Shown piece after piece: positions 34,893 through 43,777 of a DNA stretch of 64,000 nucleotides. Made by a program: the position numbers and the translations under genes. The notes beneath the pieces were generated by a model. It had not been told where the DNA came from, made no database searches, and saw only the letters and a list, made by a program, of their open reading frames with translations. This stretch comes from Flavobacteriaceae bacterium (GTDB taxonomy: Bacteria > Bacteroidota > Bacteroidia > Flavobacteriales > Flavobacteriaceae), in contig JAKISG010000008.1 of assembly GCA_021648755.1 (NCBI GenBank), positions 1 through 64,000 on the forward strand, written 5' to 3'. Position 1 is the first letter of the stretch, and the number at the start of each line of letters is the position of its first letter.

Positions 34893-35771
34893 CTATTTCT
34901 TTTTAGATTTAATCATCTGCGTTAACATATCCCACATTCCTTCTGGTATATCTGAAAGCATATTCATTTGTCCTGCACCTTTTAACCATTCGCCACCATC
35001 AATAGTGATTACTTCTCCGTTGACATAAGCTGAGAAATCAGATATTAAATAAGCAGCTAAATTTGCCAACTCTTGATGTTCGCCTACCCTGCCAACAGGC
35101 ACTTTTTTCTTCATATCAAATTTTTCTTTCAAATCTCCAGGCAGCAGTCTGTCCCAAGCGCCTTTGGTAGGGAATGGTCCTGGAGCAATAGCGTTAAAAC
35201 GGATTTTGTATTTTGCCCATTCTACCGCTAATGATCTTGTCATTGCCAAAACGCCTGCCTTTGCCGTTGCGCTTGGCACTACGTAAGCAGAGCCTGTCCA
35301 AGCATATGTTGTAACTATATTTAAAACGGTTGCTTTTTCTTGCTTTGTAGAAATCCAATGCTTACCAAAAGCAAGTGTGCAATTTTTTGTTCCTTTTAGA
35401 ACAATATCGATTATAGTATCAAAGGCATTTGCCGATAGTCTTTCTGTTGGGCTTATAAAATTACCTGCGGCATTGTTTAATAGACCATCTACTTTTCCAA
35501 AAGTATCTATTGTTGCTTTTAACATAGCCTCAACTTCATTATAATGTCTAATATCACATTGTACTGGTAAAACAGTTCCTCCTGTTTGTTCTTCTAATTC
35601 GATTTTAGCTTTTTCTAATTTCTCCATATTTCTTGAAGAAATCACAACCTTTGCTCCTAACTCTAAAAAATACTTGGTCATTGCCTTGCCTAGACCACTA
35701 CCACCACCAGTTACAACGATTACTTGACCGTCTAAACTACCTTCTTTTAACATTGGTTTTGTATAATTCAT
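34893..35771 (-). CDS. SDR-family oxidoreductase, 2,4-dienoyl-CoA reductase-like
   Basis: 292 aa. NAD(P)-binding motif TGGGSGLGKAM near residue 20, SSRNMEKLEKAK, NNAAGNF. The usual Tyr of YxxxK is replaced: the site reads SATAKAGVLAMTRSLAVEWAKYKIR, as in peroxisomal-type 2,4-dienoyl-CoA reductases, where Lys is kept and Tyr is not. APGPFPTKGAWDRLLP fits the same branch. It would reduce dienoyl-CoA during beta-oxidation of polyunsaturated fatty acids, which agrees with two acyl-CoA ligases in the window. Confidence 0.9.
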   Translation of the reverse strand: MNYTKPMLKEGSLDGQVIVVTGGGSGLGKAMTKYFLELGAKVVISSRNMEKLEKAKIELEEQTGGTVLPVQCDIRHYNEVEAMLKATIDTFGKVDGLLNNAAGNFISPTERLSANAFDTIIDIVLKGTKNCTLAFGKHWISTKQEKATVLNIVTTYAWTGSAYVVPSATAKAGVLAMTRSLAVEWAKYKIRFNAIAPGPFPTKGAWDRLLPGDLKEKFDMKKKVPVGRVGEHQELANLAAYLISDFSAYVNGEVITIDGGEWLKGAGQMNMLSDIPEGMWDMLTQMIKSKKK

Positions 35772-36022
35772 ACTATATATATTATTTTGGTAAAAGTAAG
35801 AGATTTAGTTGAGAATTCTAATATTTCTAGTTAAATAATTACTAACTTTTTAAATAACCTTAAATCCGTAAGTATTTGTAGCAAGAAGTTAAAACGTGTG
35901 TTAGTATTGGTGTTTGAGACTCGTAAATATAGCTATTTTCTTTTCCCGTTTTAAAATATTCATTTTCTATTTTTACATACAATGCTTTCGGTAAATTAAT
36001 TATTAAACGGCTTGGTTTAGTC
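35772..36022. other. Intergenic stretch before the PASTA gene
   Basis: No ORF of note and no recognised RNA. AT-rich. It ends with a perfect 11-bp tandem repeat, cttggtttagt, at 36011-36021 and 36022-36032 that forms part of the promoter region below. Confidence 0.5.
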
Positions 36023-36050
36023 TTGGTTTAGTAATTAGGACATAAATTTG
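36023..36050 (+). promoter_or_regulatory. Promoter for PASTA-rluD
   Basis: TTG at 36023-36025 and TAAATTTG at 36043-36050 are 17 bp apart, within the accepted range. The predicted leader is about 120 nt. The -33 word is duplicated by the tandem repeat. Confidence 0.5.
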
Positions 36051-36174
36051 TGCTAGTATAAAATTTAAAGCAGTATATTAAAGGCTATTCTAAAAAAAAT
36101 GTAACTTGCACCTCAATTTATTTTTCTTTTTTTAAAGAAATGAGTTAAATAAGAGTAACTTAAAACAAAAATTA

Positions 36175-36726
36175 ATGCAAATTATTGATTATTTAAAAAG
36201 TAAATATTTTTTAAAAGTAATTGTAAAAATGTTAATTATAACATTACTTTTGATATTTATATTACGTTATTGGTTAAATTGTACAACGAATCACAGTCAA
36301 AAAATAGAAGTACCCAATTTAGCAAAAATGTCTATTCTAAAAGTAAAGGTTGTACTAGATAATTTAGATTTAAATTATGAATTGCAAGATGCGGGTAGTT
36401 ATAATCCTGATTACCCAGTTTCATCTGTGATAGAACAAACTCCTGAGGCAGGAGACTTTGTAAAGGAAGGTAGAAAAATATATATAACCTTAAATAAAAA
36501 AGCGTATAGAGACATTAAACTGCCGAAACTTTTGGGTAAAACTAAACGCCATGTAGAGTCAGAATTAATTTCATTAGGTTTTAAAATAGGCACTTTTTCT
36601 TACGTACCAGACAGAGGTAGAAATGTAGTTAGAGGCTTGCGTTTTAAAGGTAAGCGGATTTCGGAAGGAGATATGATACCCAAAAACTCTAAAATAAATC
36701 TGATTATAGGTGATGGTAAGGGTTAA
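36175..36726 (+). CDS. PASTA-domain membrane protein
   Basis: 183 aa. A short cytoplasmic N-terminus, one transmembrane helix (residues ~16-36), then two PASTA domains (~42-110 and ~112-182). Typical words are KVEVPNLAKM-like 'IEVPNLAKMSILKVKVVLD', 'VIEQTPEAGDFVKEGRKIYITLN', 'IKLPKLLGKTKRHVESEL' and 'MIPKNSKINLIIGDG'. PASTA domains bind peptidoglycan or beta-lactams in other bacteria; here there is no kinase or transpeptidase attached. It precedes the rluD-type gene by 11 bp, an arrangement I have seen often in this group. Confidence 0.92.
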   Translation: MQIIDYLKSKYFLKVIVKMLIITLLLIFILRYWLNCTTNHSQKIEVPNLAKMSILKVKVVLDNLDLNYELQDAGSYNPDYPVSSVIEQTPEAGDFVKEGRKIYITLNKKAYRDIKLPKLLGKTKRHVESELISLGFKIGTFSYVPDRGRNVVRGLRFKGKRISEGDMIPKNSKINLIIGDGKG

Positions 36727-36737
36727 AGATACGACAA

Positions 36738-37760
36738 ATGAATGAAAATATAAATATTGCTGAAAATGATGGTTTGTATGAACATTATAAATTTATTGCG
36801 ACAACTGGTCAAGAGCCTTTACGAGTAGATAAATTTTTGATGAATTTTATTGAAAATGCAACACGTAGTAAAATTCAAAAAGGTATTAAAAACGGAGGTG
36901 TTTTAGTAAATGATAAAGTTGTAAAATCTAACTATAAAGTAAAAGCAAATGACGAAGTTAGAATTGTTTTGGCGCATCCACCACACGAAAACTTATTAAT
37001 TGCTGAGGATTTACCAATTGATATTATTTACGAAGATCAAGATGTTATTGTTGTAAATAAAGAGGCAGGTATGGTTGTACACCCTGGTCATGGTAACTAC
37101 TCTGGTACATTAGTTAATGGCCTAATACATCATGTAGAAAATCTGCCAAAAAATGCGAATGAACGTCCAGGTTTAGTACATAGAATTGACAAGGATACTA
37201 GTGGGCTTCTAGTTGTTGCAAAAAATGAAGAAGCATTAACCTATTTAGCAAAACAATTTTTTGATAAAACTACAGAGCGCTTATATTATGCTTTAGTTTG
37301 GGGAGATTTGGTAGAAGATAAAGGTACAATAGTAGGTAATGTTGGTAGGAGTTTAAAAAATAGATTGCAAATGAGTGTTTTTCCAAATGGTGATTTTGGA
37401 AAACCCGCAATTACACATTATAAAGTTTTAGAGCGCTTTACCTATGTTACTTTAGTAGAATGTAAACTAGAAACTGGTAGAACACACCAAATTAGAGCCC
37501 ATTTTAAATATATTGGTCATACTCTTTTTAATGATGAACGTTATGGCGGGAATAAAATTTTAAAAGGCACTACTTTTACTAAATACAAACAATTTGTAAT
37601 GAATTGTTTTTCCATTTTGTCTAGACAGGCACTGCATGCTAAAACTTTAGGTTTTGTGCATCCAAAAACAAAAGAGTTAATGCGTTTTGAATCTAAATTA
37701 CCACAAGATATGTTAGATTGTGTTAAAAAATGGCGAAAATATGCTACACATATAGACTAG
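36738..37760 (+). CDS. RluA/RluD-family pseudouridine synthase
   Basis: 340 aa. S4 RNA-binding domain at residues ~25-85 (LRVDKFLMNFIENATRSKIQ). Catalytic domain with VVNKEAGMVVHPG, the motif HRIDKDTSGLLVVAKN (the Asp attacks the uridine) and LETGRTHQIRAHF. Most similar by pattern to RluD, which modifies helix 69 of 23S rRNA; the target cannot be confirmed from sequence. Probably co-transcribed with the PASTA gene. Confidence 0.93.
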   Translation: MNENINIAENDGLYEHYKFIATTGQEPLRVDKFLMNFIENATRSKIQKGIKNGGVLVNDKVVKSNYKVKANDEVRIVLAHPPHENLLIAEDLPIDIIYEDQDVIVVNKEAGMVVHPGHGNYSGTLVNGLIHHVENLPKNANERPGLVHRIDKDTSGLLVVAKNEEALTYLAKQFFDKTTERLYYALVWGDLVEDKGTIVGNVGRSLKNRLQMSVFPNGDFGKPAITHYKVLERFTYVTLVECKLETGRTHQIRAHFKYIGHTLFNDERYGGNKILKGTTFTKYKQFVMNCFSILSRQALHAKTLGFVHPKTKELMRFESKLPQDMLDCVKKWRKYATHID

Positions 37761-37793
37761 TTAATTCACACAATTTACAGAAATAGATACTAT

Positions 37794-38726
37794 TTATTTC
37801 ACATCCATTAACTCCACATCAAAAATTAAAACCGCATTAGGTGGTATAACACCTCCAGCACCTTGACTACCGTAAGCTAATTCAGATGGAATTACAAAAC
37901 GAGCTTTATCACCAACTTTTAAAAACTGAATTCCCTCATCCCAACCAGCAATAACTTGACCAACACCTAAAGTAAATTCAATAGGTTGTTTTCTTTGGTA
38001 TGAAGAGTCAAAAACAGTTCCGTTAGGTAAAGAACCTTTATAATGTACGGAAACACCTTTGCCTTTTTCGGCTTGTTTGCCATTTCCTTTTTGAATCATT
38101 TGATAGCGTAACCCACTTGCTGTTTTTTGAAAACCTGCAGCTAGTTCTTCTAGTTGATCTTCTGTTTTTTTCGCTGCTAGCTCAATACGTTCTTCTCGTT
38201 CACCACCAAAGGTCCTAAAAGCCTCTATGGCACTGTATTTTTGTGCGTCATCACCAACTGCAATAATTTCCATAGTTTCTAAAATATCATTTTGACCAAT
38301 ACTATCAACAATATCTTGCCCTTTAATTACATTGCCGAAAACAGTATGTTTATTATCTAACCAAGGAGTCTCTACATGTGTAATGAAAAATTGAGAACCA
38401 TTACTTGCTGGTCCAGAATTTGCCATTGCTAAAATGCCTGGTTTGTCATGTTTTAAATCGGTATGAAATTCATCTTCAAACTTGTACCCAGGATCGCCAG
38501 TCCCTGTACCTAGCGGACAGCCACCTTGAATCATAAAATTTGGAATTACTCTATGAAATTTTAATCCATCGTAGTAAGGCGTACCTTGAGATTTAATTTT
38601 ATTTTCCATGGTGCCTTGTGCTAATGCAACAAAGTTGCCAACTGTACCAGGTGTCTTTTCGAATTCTAAATTTATTAAAATTTCACCTTTTGTAGTGCTT
38701 ATTTTTGCGTATAATCCGTTATTCAT
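37794..38726 (-). CDS. Dual immunophilin: cyclophilin fused to FKBP
   Basis: 310 aa in two peptidyl-prolyl isomerase domains. Residues ~1-155 are a cyclophilin: YYDGLKFHRVIPNFMIQGG, AMANSGPASNGSQFFIT, WLDNKHTVFGNV. A Glu-rich helical linker follows (~160-195). Residues ~200-310 are an FKBP: VSVHYKGSLPNGTVFDSSY, EFTLGVGQVIAGWDEGIQ, PSELAYGSQGAGGVIPPNAVLIFDVEL. No signal peptide, so cytoplasmic. It would catalyse proline isomerisation during folding, with both domains apparently active. Confidence 0.95.
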   Translation of the reverse strand: MNNGLYAKISTTKGEILINLEFEKTPGTVGNFVALAQGTMENKIKSQGTPYYDGLKFHRVIPNFMIQGGCPLGTGTGDPGYKFEDEFHTDLKHDKPGILAMANSGPASNGSQFFITHVETPWLDNKHTVFGNVIKGQDIVDSIGQNDILETMEIIAVGDDAQKYSAIEAFRTFGGEREERIELAAKKTEDQLEELAAGFQKTASGLRYQMIQKGNGKQAEKGKGVSVHYKGSLPNGTVFDSSYQRKQPIEFTLGVGQVIAGWDEGIQFLKVGDKARFVIPSELAYGSQGAGGVIPPNAVLIFDVELMDVK

Positions 38727-38792
38727 TATTTATAGTATTTCTAAACTGTTTCCAAAATCTGAAAAACAGAATGATTAGTAATTTAAAGATTG

Positions 38793-38800
38793 CAAAAATA
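38793..38800 (-). promoter_or_regulatory. -7 box TATTTTTG for the immunophilin
   Basis: TAnnTTTG match on the minus strand, 67 bp upstream of the ATG. Confidence 0.5.
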
Positions 38801-38934
38801 GAAAAATCCAATCAGTATTAAACTACAAATTTATTTTTTTTATGATTGATTAGTGTTGGTTTTTTAAGTGTTGATTTTTTAGTGGTTTTGGTTGAAAAAC
38901 GGTTAACCTTCATTTAAATATATAGACATAAATT

Positions 38935-40392
38935 TTATTTCTTTCTTATTAACCATAAGCCTAGAAATGTAAATAATCCGTTTAACCCTAATAATTCAAA
39001 ACTAAACTTATAGCCATTAAATAATCCTTCAGAATATAGATTTAAAAAATAACTTAAGATTACTGAAATAATACATACAATTAAAACATATCGCTCATAT
39101 ACTTTGTATTTTGTAAAAATTCCGAAAAAGAATAAGCCTAAAAGTGGGCCATAGGTGTAAGATGCTATAGTAAACAGACCTGTAATTACATCTTTTTCTA
39201 AAACATAATTAAAGATTACAACAACAATAACCAAAATAATAGATACTATAATATGTACTTTTTTACGCAAACTTTTTTGTATTGATTTTTCCTTTTTTTC
39301 AATAGCTAAAAAATCAATACAATAAGAGGTTGTTAATGATGTTAAAGCGGAATCTGCACTAGAATATGCAGCAGCAATAATACCTAAAATAAAGACCATG
39401 GCTAGTGGTAAACCTAATCCGCTTTTTACAGCAATCATCGGAAAAAGCAAATCTGTTCTTGGTTTACCATCTAAAACAGGTACGTTTAAACCAAATTTAT
39501 TAATATAAATATATAGCAAAGCGCCAAGTAACAAGAATACAAAATTTACAAGAACTAATAAACTAACCATAGAAAGCATATTTTTTTGTGCTTCTTTTAA
39601 ATTTTTACAAGTTAAGTTTTTTTGCATCATATCTTGGTCAACACCAGTCATAGCAATGGTAATAAAGATGCCTCCAAAAAAAGATTTTAAGAAATAAGCC
39701 TTACTGTTTACATCATTAGTAAATAAAATTTTATTAAATTGTTTTAGTTCATCAGAAGCATAAAATTCAGAAAAACTCCAACCTATTTTTTGATTGATAA
39801 AATAAATAGCGAAAACAACTGCCGAGAGCATAAAAAATGTTTGTAAAGTATCCGTCCAAACAATGGTTTTAATGCCACCACGATGTGTATAAATCCAAAT
39901 TAATAAAATAGAAAAAATAACAGTTATAACAAATGGTACATGCCATTCATCAAAAATTAAATATTGCATTGCTAAAGCAACTAAAAATATTCTAAAGGCA
40001 GCACCAATAGTTCTAGAAAGTAAAAAAAAGGCTGCGCCAATTTTATGCGAAGTTGCACCTAATCGGGTGTTTAAATATTCATAAATAGAAGTAACATTAT
40101 GTTTATAATAGATAGGTAAAAGCACAAAAGTAATAATTACAGTACCAAAAATATAACCAAAGACCATTTGCATATAACCAAACTGTTGTGAGGCAACAGT
40201 ACCAGGAACCGAAATGAAAGTAACACCAGACAAGGTTGCGCCAATCATTCCGAAAGCAACGATATACCAAGGCGATTGTTTGTTTGCTTTAAAAAAAGTT
40301 TCATTGCTATCATCTTTTCCAGTAAGGTAAGATATTAAAAAGAGCACACCGAAATATGCAGCAATTAAAAGTAGTATATTTAATGGATTCAT
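38935..40392 (-). CDS. Sodium:solute symporter (SSS family)
   Basis: 485 aa with about 13 transmembrane helices. Early motifs TFFKANKQSPWYIVAFGMIGATLSGVTFISVPG and DQDMMQKNLTCKNLKEAQ, and AAAYSSADSALTSLTTS near residue 335, match the family. It couples uptake of a small solute to sodium entry, consistent with a marine habitat. The substrate is unknown. Single gene, divergent from recR. Confidence 0.93.
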   Translation of the reverse strand: MNPLNILLLIAAYFGVLFLISYLTGKDDSNETFFKANKQSPWYIVAFGMIGATLSGVTFISVPGTVASQQFGYMQMVFGYIFGTVIITFVLLPIYYKHNVTSIYEYLNTRLGATSHKIGAAFFLLSRTIGAAFRIFLVALAMQYLIFDEWHVPFVITVIFSILLIWIYTHRGGIKTIVWTDTLQTFFMLSAVVFAIYFINQKIGWSFSEFYASDELKQFNKILFTNDVNSKAYFLKSFFGGIFITIAMTGVDQDMMQKNLTCKNLKEAQKNMLSMVSLLVLVNFVFLLLGALLYIYINKFGLNVPVLDGKPRTDLLFPMIAVKSGLGLPLAMVFILGIIAAAYSSADSALTSLTTSYCIDFLAIEKKEKSIQKSLRKKVHIIVSIILVIVVVIFNYVLEKDVITGLFTIASYTYGPLLGLFFFGIFTKYKVYERYVLIVCIISVILSYFLNLYSEGLFNGYKFSFELLGLNGLFTFLGLWLIRKK

Positions 40393-40542
40393 TACCTATA
40401 TTATTTAAATAATTTTTAGGAGAATCTTTAAATTTTTTTAATACAAATAAATTTAATAGAAACCCTTTAAGTTTTTTACGCAAAGAAACAAAATAAAACG
40501 GAATTTAAATTTTAAATCTTTCCATTTAAAATTTTAATAAAT

Positions 40543-40550
40543 TACATTTG
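40543..40550 (+). promoter_or_regulatory. -7 box TACATTTG for recR (possible leaderless transcript)
   Basis: Perfect TAnnTTTG match ending only four bases before the recR ATG at 40555. The expected start point falls on or next to the ATG. Confidence 0.6.
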
Positions 40551-40554
40551 CAAA

Positions 40555-41172
40555 ATGAATTTTTCTTCTAAACTTTTAGAAAATGCAGTTAACGAAGTCT
40601 CTCAATTGCCAGGAATTGGTAAACGCTCCGCTTTACGATTGGTTTTGCACTTGCTAAAACGGCCAAAAGAACAAACAACTTATTTGGCAAATGCTTTACA
40701 ATCTCTAAGAAATGATATTAAACACTGTATTAATTGCCATAATATTTCGGATGTTGCTATTTGCGAAATTTGTACTAATAAAAAACGGAACTCAGAACTT
40801 ATTTGTGTTGTAGAAGATATTAGAGATGTTATGGCAATAGAAAACACAGCACAATTTCAAGGCTTATACCATGTTCTTGGTGGAAAAATTTCACCAATAG
40901 AAGGTGTTGGTCCTCATAATTTAACTATAGAAAGTCTAATTAAAAAAGTAAAAGAGGGTAATGTAAAAGAAATTATTTTTGCCTTAAGTTCTACTATGGA
41001 AGGAGATACAACGAACTTTTATATTTTTAAAAACATAGAAAAATTTAACATAAAAATATCTGCAATTGCAAGAGGCGTAGCAGTTGGTGATGAAATTGAA
41101 TACGCAGATGAAATTACATTAGGAAGAAGTATAATTAATAGAATACCGTTTGAAAATAGTTTAAAAGTTTAG
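40555..41172 (+). CDS. recR: Recombination mediator RecR
   Basis: 205 aa. Helix-hairpin-helix (LPGIGKRSALRLVLHLL), a C4 zinc finger (CINCHNISDVAICEIC) and a Toprim domain (CVVEDIRDVMAIE to LSSTMEGDTTNFYI). It works with RecO/RecF to load RecA at gaps. Length is typical. Promoter spacing suggests a leaderless mRNA. A glycosyltransferase gene follows after 40 bp. Confidence 0.97.
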   Translation: MNFSSKLLENAVNEVSQLPGIGKRSALRLVLHLLKRPKEQTTYLANALQSLRNDIKHCINCHNISDVAICEICTNKKRNSELICVVEDIRDVMAIENTAQFQGLYHVLGGKISPIEGVGPHNLTIESLIKKVKEGNVKEIIFALSSTMEGDTTNFYIFKNIEKFNIKISAIARGVAVGDEIEYADEITLGRSIINRIPFENSLKV

Positions 41173-41212
41173 TGTTTGTGCTAAATAGAAAAACAAACAA
41201 GTATAAAGAAAT

Positions 41213-42418
41213 TTGTCAAAAGAAAAAAATAATATAGAACTATCCATAATCATTGTAAGTTATAATGTGCGTTATTTTTTAGAGCAATGTTTGTTAAGTG
41301 TTCAAGATGCTTGTAAAAATATCAATGCAGAAATAATTATAATCGATAATAACTCAGATGATACTAGTTGTGAGATGGTTAATATATTTATTGAGGCTGC
41401 TAGAAATGATATTTCAGTAAAATTAATTACAAATAAAGAAAATATAGGTTTTTCAAAAGCAAATAATCAAGGTGTCACAATTGCTAAAGGTAAATATGTG
41501 CTTATTTTAAACCCTGATACTGTTGTTGCAGAAGATACTTTTGAAAAAATAATAAATTTTGCAAAAACCAAAACTAATTTAGGTGCCTTAGGCTCAAAGT
41601 TAATTGGCGGTACAGGTCACTTTTTACCAGAAAGTAAACGCGGGATACCAACACCAAGAGTTTCATTTAATAAATTATTGGGTGTTTCTAGCAAGCAAAC
41701 GGGTAAGTATTATGCGTCACATTTAAAAGATGATGAATCTGGTATTGTAGAGATTTTAGTTGGCGCTTTTATGTTCCTAAAAAAAGACATTTATACCGAA
41801 GTTAAAGGTTTTGATGAAGATTATTTTATGTACGGCGAAGATATAGATTTAAGTTATAAAATATTAAAAAAAGGATATCAAAACTATTATTTCGCAGATA
41901 CACAAACAATACATTATAAAGGAGAAAGCACTAAAAAAGATGTTAAATATTTGCGTTATTTTTATGGCGCAATGAATATTTTTTATAAAAAACATTTTAA
42001 ATTAAATGTTATTTATGATTTTTTAATGAGTTTCGGAATTCATTTTTGGTATTTAATGAAGTACTTTAAATTAAAGACAACAGAAATATCGCATAAAAAA
42101 ATAAGTAAATTTATCTATATTGGTAAAGATGCATCTACATTTGCAAAATTAAAAATTAAGATAAACTCTAAATTAGCCATACATCATACTTCCGTAAGTA
42201 TAGAAGATATACTCATTAATAAAATAGATACCATAATTTTAGATAATAATAGCATTGCAAACAAAGAAATAATAAAGACGATACAGCAGTTAAAAGATAA
42301 GCAGATTTCTTTTCGATTTATTCCAAGAGATTGTAATTATTTTATTGGTAGTGATTCTTCTTTTGGTAGGGGAGAAGTAGTTTCTATTTTAAAAAAAAAT
42401 GTAACTTTGCACCGCTAA
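41213..42418 (+). CDS. Family 2 glycosyltransferase
   Basis: 401 aa. The start is TTG at 41213: no ATG or GTG lies between it and the conserved core, and SIIIVSYNVRYFLEQCLLS must be inside the protein. GT-A core with IIIDNNSDDTS, ENIGFSKANNQGV, ILNPDTVV (DxD-like) and DEDYFMYGEDIDLSYKI (catalytic-base region). Similar to rhamnosyltransferase-like enzymes of cell-surface glycans; acceptor unknown. The C-terminal ~110 residues are not part of the GT fold. Its 3' end contains the promoter of the next gene. Confidence 0.9.
   Translation: MSKEKNNIELSIIIVSYNVRYFLEQCLLSVQDACKNINAEIIIIDNNSDDTSCEMVNIFIEAARNDISVKLITNKENIGFSKANNQGVTIAKGKYVLILNPDTVVAEDTFEKIINFAKTKTNLGALGSKLIGGTGHFLPESKRGIPTPRVSFNKLLGVSSKQTGKYYASHLKDDESGIVEILVGAFMFLKKDIYTEVKGFDEDYFMYGEDIDLSYKILKKGYQNYYFADTQTIHYKGESTKKDVKYLRYFYGAMNIFYKKHFKLNVIYDFLMSFGIHFWYLMKYFKLKTTEISHKKISKFIYIGKDASTFAKLKIKINSKLAIHHTSVSIEDILINKIDTIILDNNSIANKEIIKTIQQLKDKQISFRFIPRDCNYFIGSDSSFGRGEVVSILKKNVTLHR
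42402..42409 (+). promoter_or_regulatory. -7 box TAACTTTG for the E2 gene
   Basis: Perfect TAnnTTTG match located inside the last codons of the glycosyltransferase gene, 25 bp upstream of the E2 ATG. Confidence 0.6.
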
Positions 42419-42434
42419 AATAAGCATTAAGATA

Positions 42435-43766
42435 ATGGCAAAATTTGAAATTAAATTACCTAAAATGGGTGAAAGTGTTGCAGAAGCAACTATAACATCA
42501 TGGCTAAAACAAGTTGGTGATACTGTTGAATTAGATGAGTCACTAGTAGAAATAGCAACAGATAAAGTAGATAGCGAAGTGCCTAGTGAAGTAGAAGGTA
42601 CCTTAGTAGCGTTATTGTATCAGGTAGATGATGTTGTTGCTGTTGGAGAAACCATTGCAATTATTGAAACAGACGCTAAAGAAACAATTACAAATACAAT
42701 TTCTGAAACTAAAAAGGAAGAAGTATTAAATGAGGTCAAAATAATTGAAGATGAAGACAAAAAAGAACTTATAACATCAACCCCAATTCAAAAAACAGGA
42801 GATTCTGGTAAATTTTATTCACCATTAGTTCGAAACATTGCGCAAACCGAAAGCGTTTCGATGGAAGAGTTAGAAGCAATCACAGGCACAGGAAAAGATA
42901 ATCGTGTTACCAAAAATGATATACTAGAGTATTTAGACAACCGAAAACCAAAAACAGAAAAACAAGTAACAAAAACGAAAATTGAAAGCTCAAACTTTGT
43001 AGCCCCTGCTACAACCTTACAAGAGAAAAAAATAAAACCTAATATTGTAAGACAACAAGGAGATGAAATAATAGAAATGACTAGAATGGGTAAGTTAATT
43101 GCACATCATATGGTTGCTTCGGTACAAATAGCTGCTCATGTACAATCTTTTGTTGAGGTTGATGTTACCAATATTGTAAAATGGCGTAATAAAGTAAAAG
43201 ATAATTTCTTAAAACGAGAAGGAGAAAAATTAACTTTTACACCAATCTTTATGCAAGCAGTTGCCAAAGTACTTAAAGATTACCCGATGATAAATATTGC
43301 TGTAGATGGTCATAATATTATTAAAAGAAAAAATATTAATTTAGGAATGGCAGCAGCTTTAGCAGATGGTAATCTAATTGTGCCAGTAATTAAAAATGCA
43401 GACCAATTAAACTTAATAGGAATGGCAAAAGCCGTAAACGACTTGGCAAATAGAGCAAGAAAAGGAACACTACAACCAGATGATATTCAAGGCGGAACTT
43501 ATACAGTTACTAATGTTGGTAGTTTTGGTAGTATTATGGGTACGCCAATTATTAATCAGCCGCAAGTTGGTATTTTAGCGCTTGGAGCAATCCGTAAAAC
43601 ACCAGCAGTTATAGAAACTAATGAAGGCGACTTTATTGGCATAAGACATAAAATGTTTTTATCACACTCTTATGACCATAGAGTTGTAAATGGTGCTTTA
43701 GGAGGTATGTTTGTAAAAGCAGTTGCAACGTATTTAGAAACTTGGGATTTAAATAGCGATTTTTAA
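42435..43766 (+). CDS. 2-oxoacid dehydrogenase E2 (dihydrolipoamide acyltransferase)
   Basis: 443 aa. One lipoyl domain (residues ~3-78; lipoylated Lys44 in EIATDKVDSEVP), a Glu/Lys-rich linker, a peripheral subunit-binding domain (~125-170; SPLVRNIAQTESVSMEEL) and the CAT-like catalytic domain (~210-443). The active-site motif reads DHRVVNG (His415, Asn419) where most E2 proteins have DHRxxDG. It transfers the acyl group from E1 to CoA. The fused E1 at 9823-11805 could be its partner, but they are not linked. It has its own promoter. Confidence 0.93.
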   Translation: MAKFEIKLPKMGESVAEATITSWLKQVGDTVELDESLVEIATDKVDSEVPSEVEGTLVALLYQVDDVVAVGETIAIIETDAKETITNTISETKKEEVLNEVKIIEDEDKKELITSTPIQKTGDSGKFYSPLVRNIAQTESVSMEELEAITGTGKDNRVTKNDILEYLDNRKPKTEKQVTKTKIESSNFVAPATTLQEKKIKPNIVRQQGDEIIEMTRMGKLIAHHMVASVQIAAHVQSFVEVDVTNIVKWRNKVKDNFLKREGEKLTFTPIFMQAVAKVLKDYPMINIAVDGHNIIKRKNINLGMAAALADGNLIVPVIKNADQLNLIGMAKAVNDLANRARKGTLQPDDIQGGTYTVTNVGSFGSIMGTPIINQPQVGILALGAIRKTPAVIETNEGDFIGIRHKMFLSHSYDHRVVNGALGGMFVKAVATYLETWDLNSDF

Positions 43767-43777
43767 AAAAAGAACAA

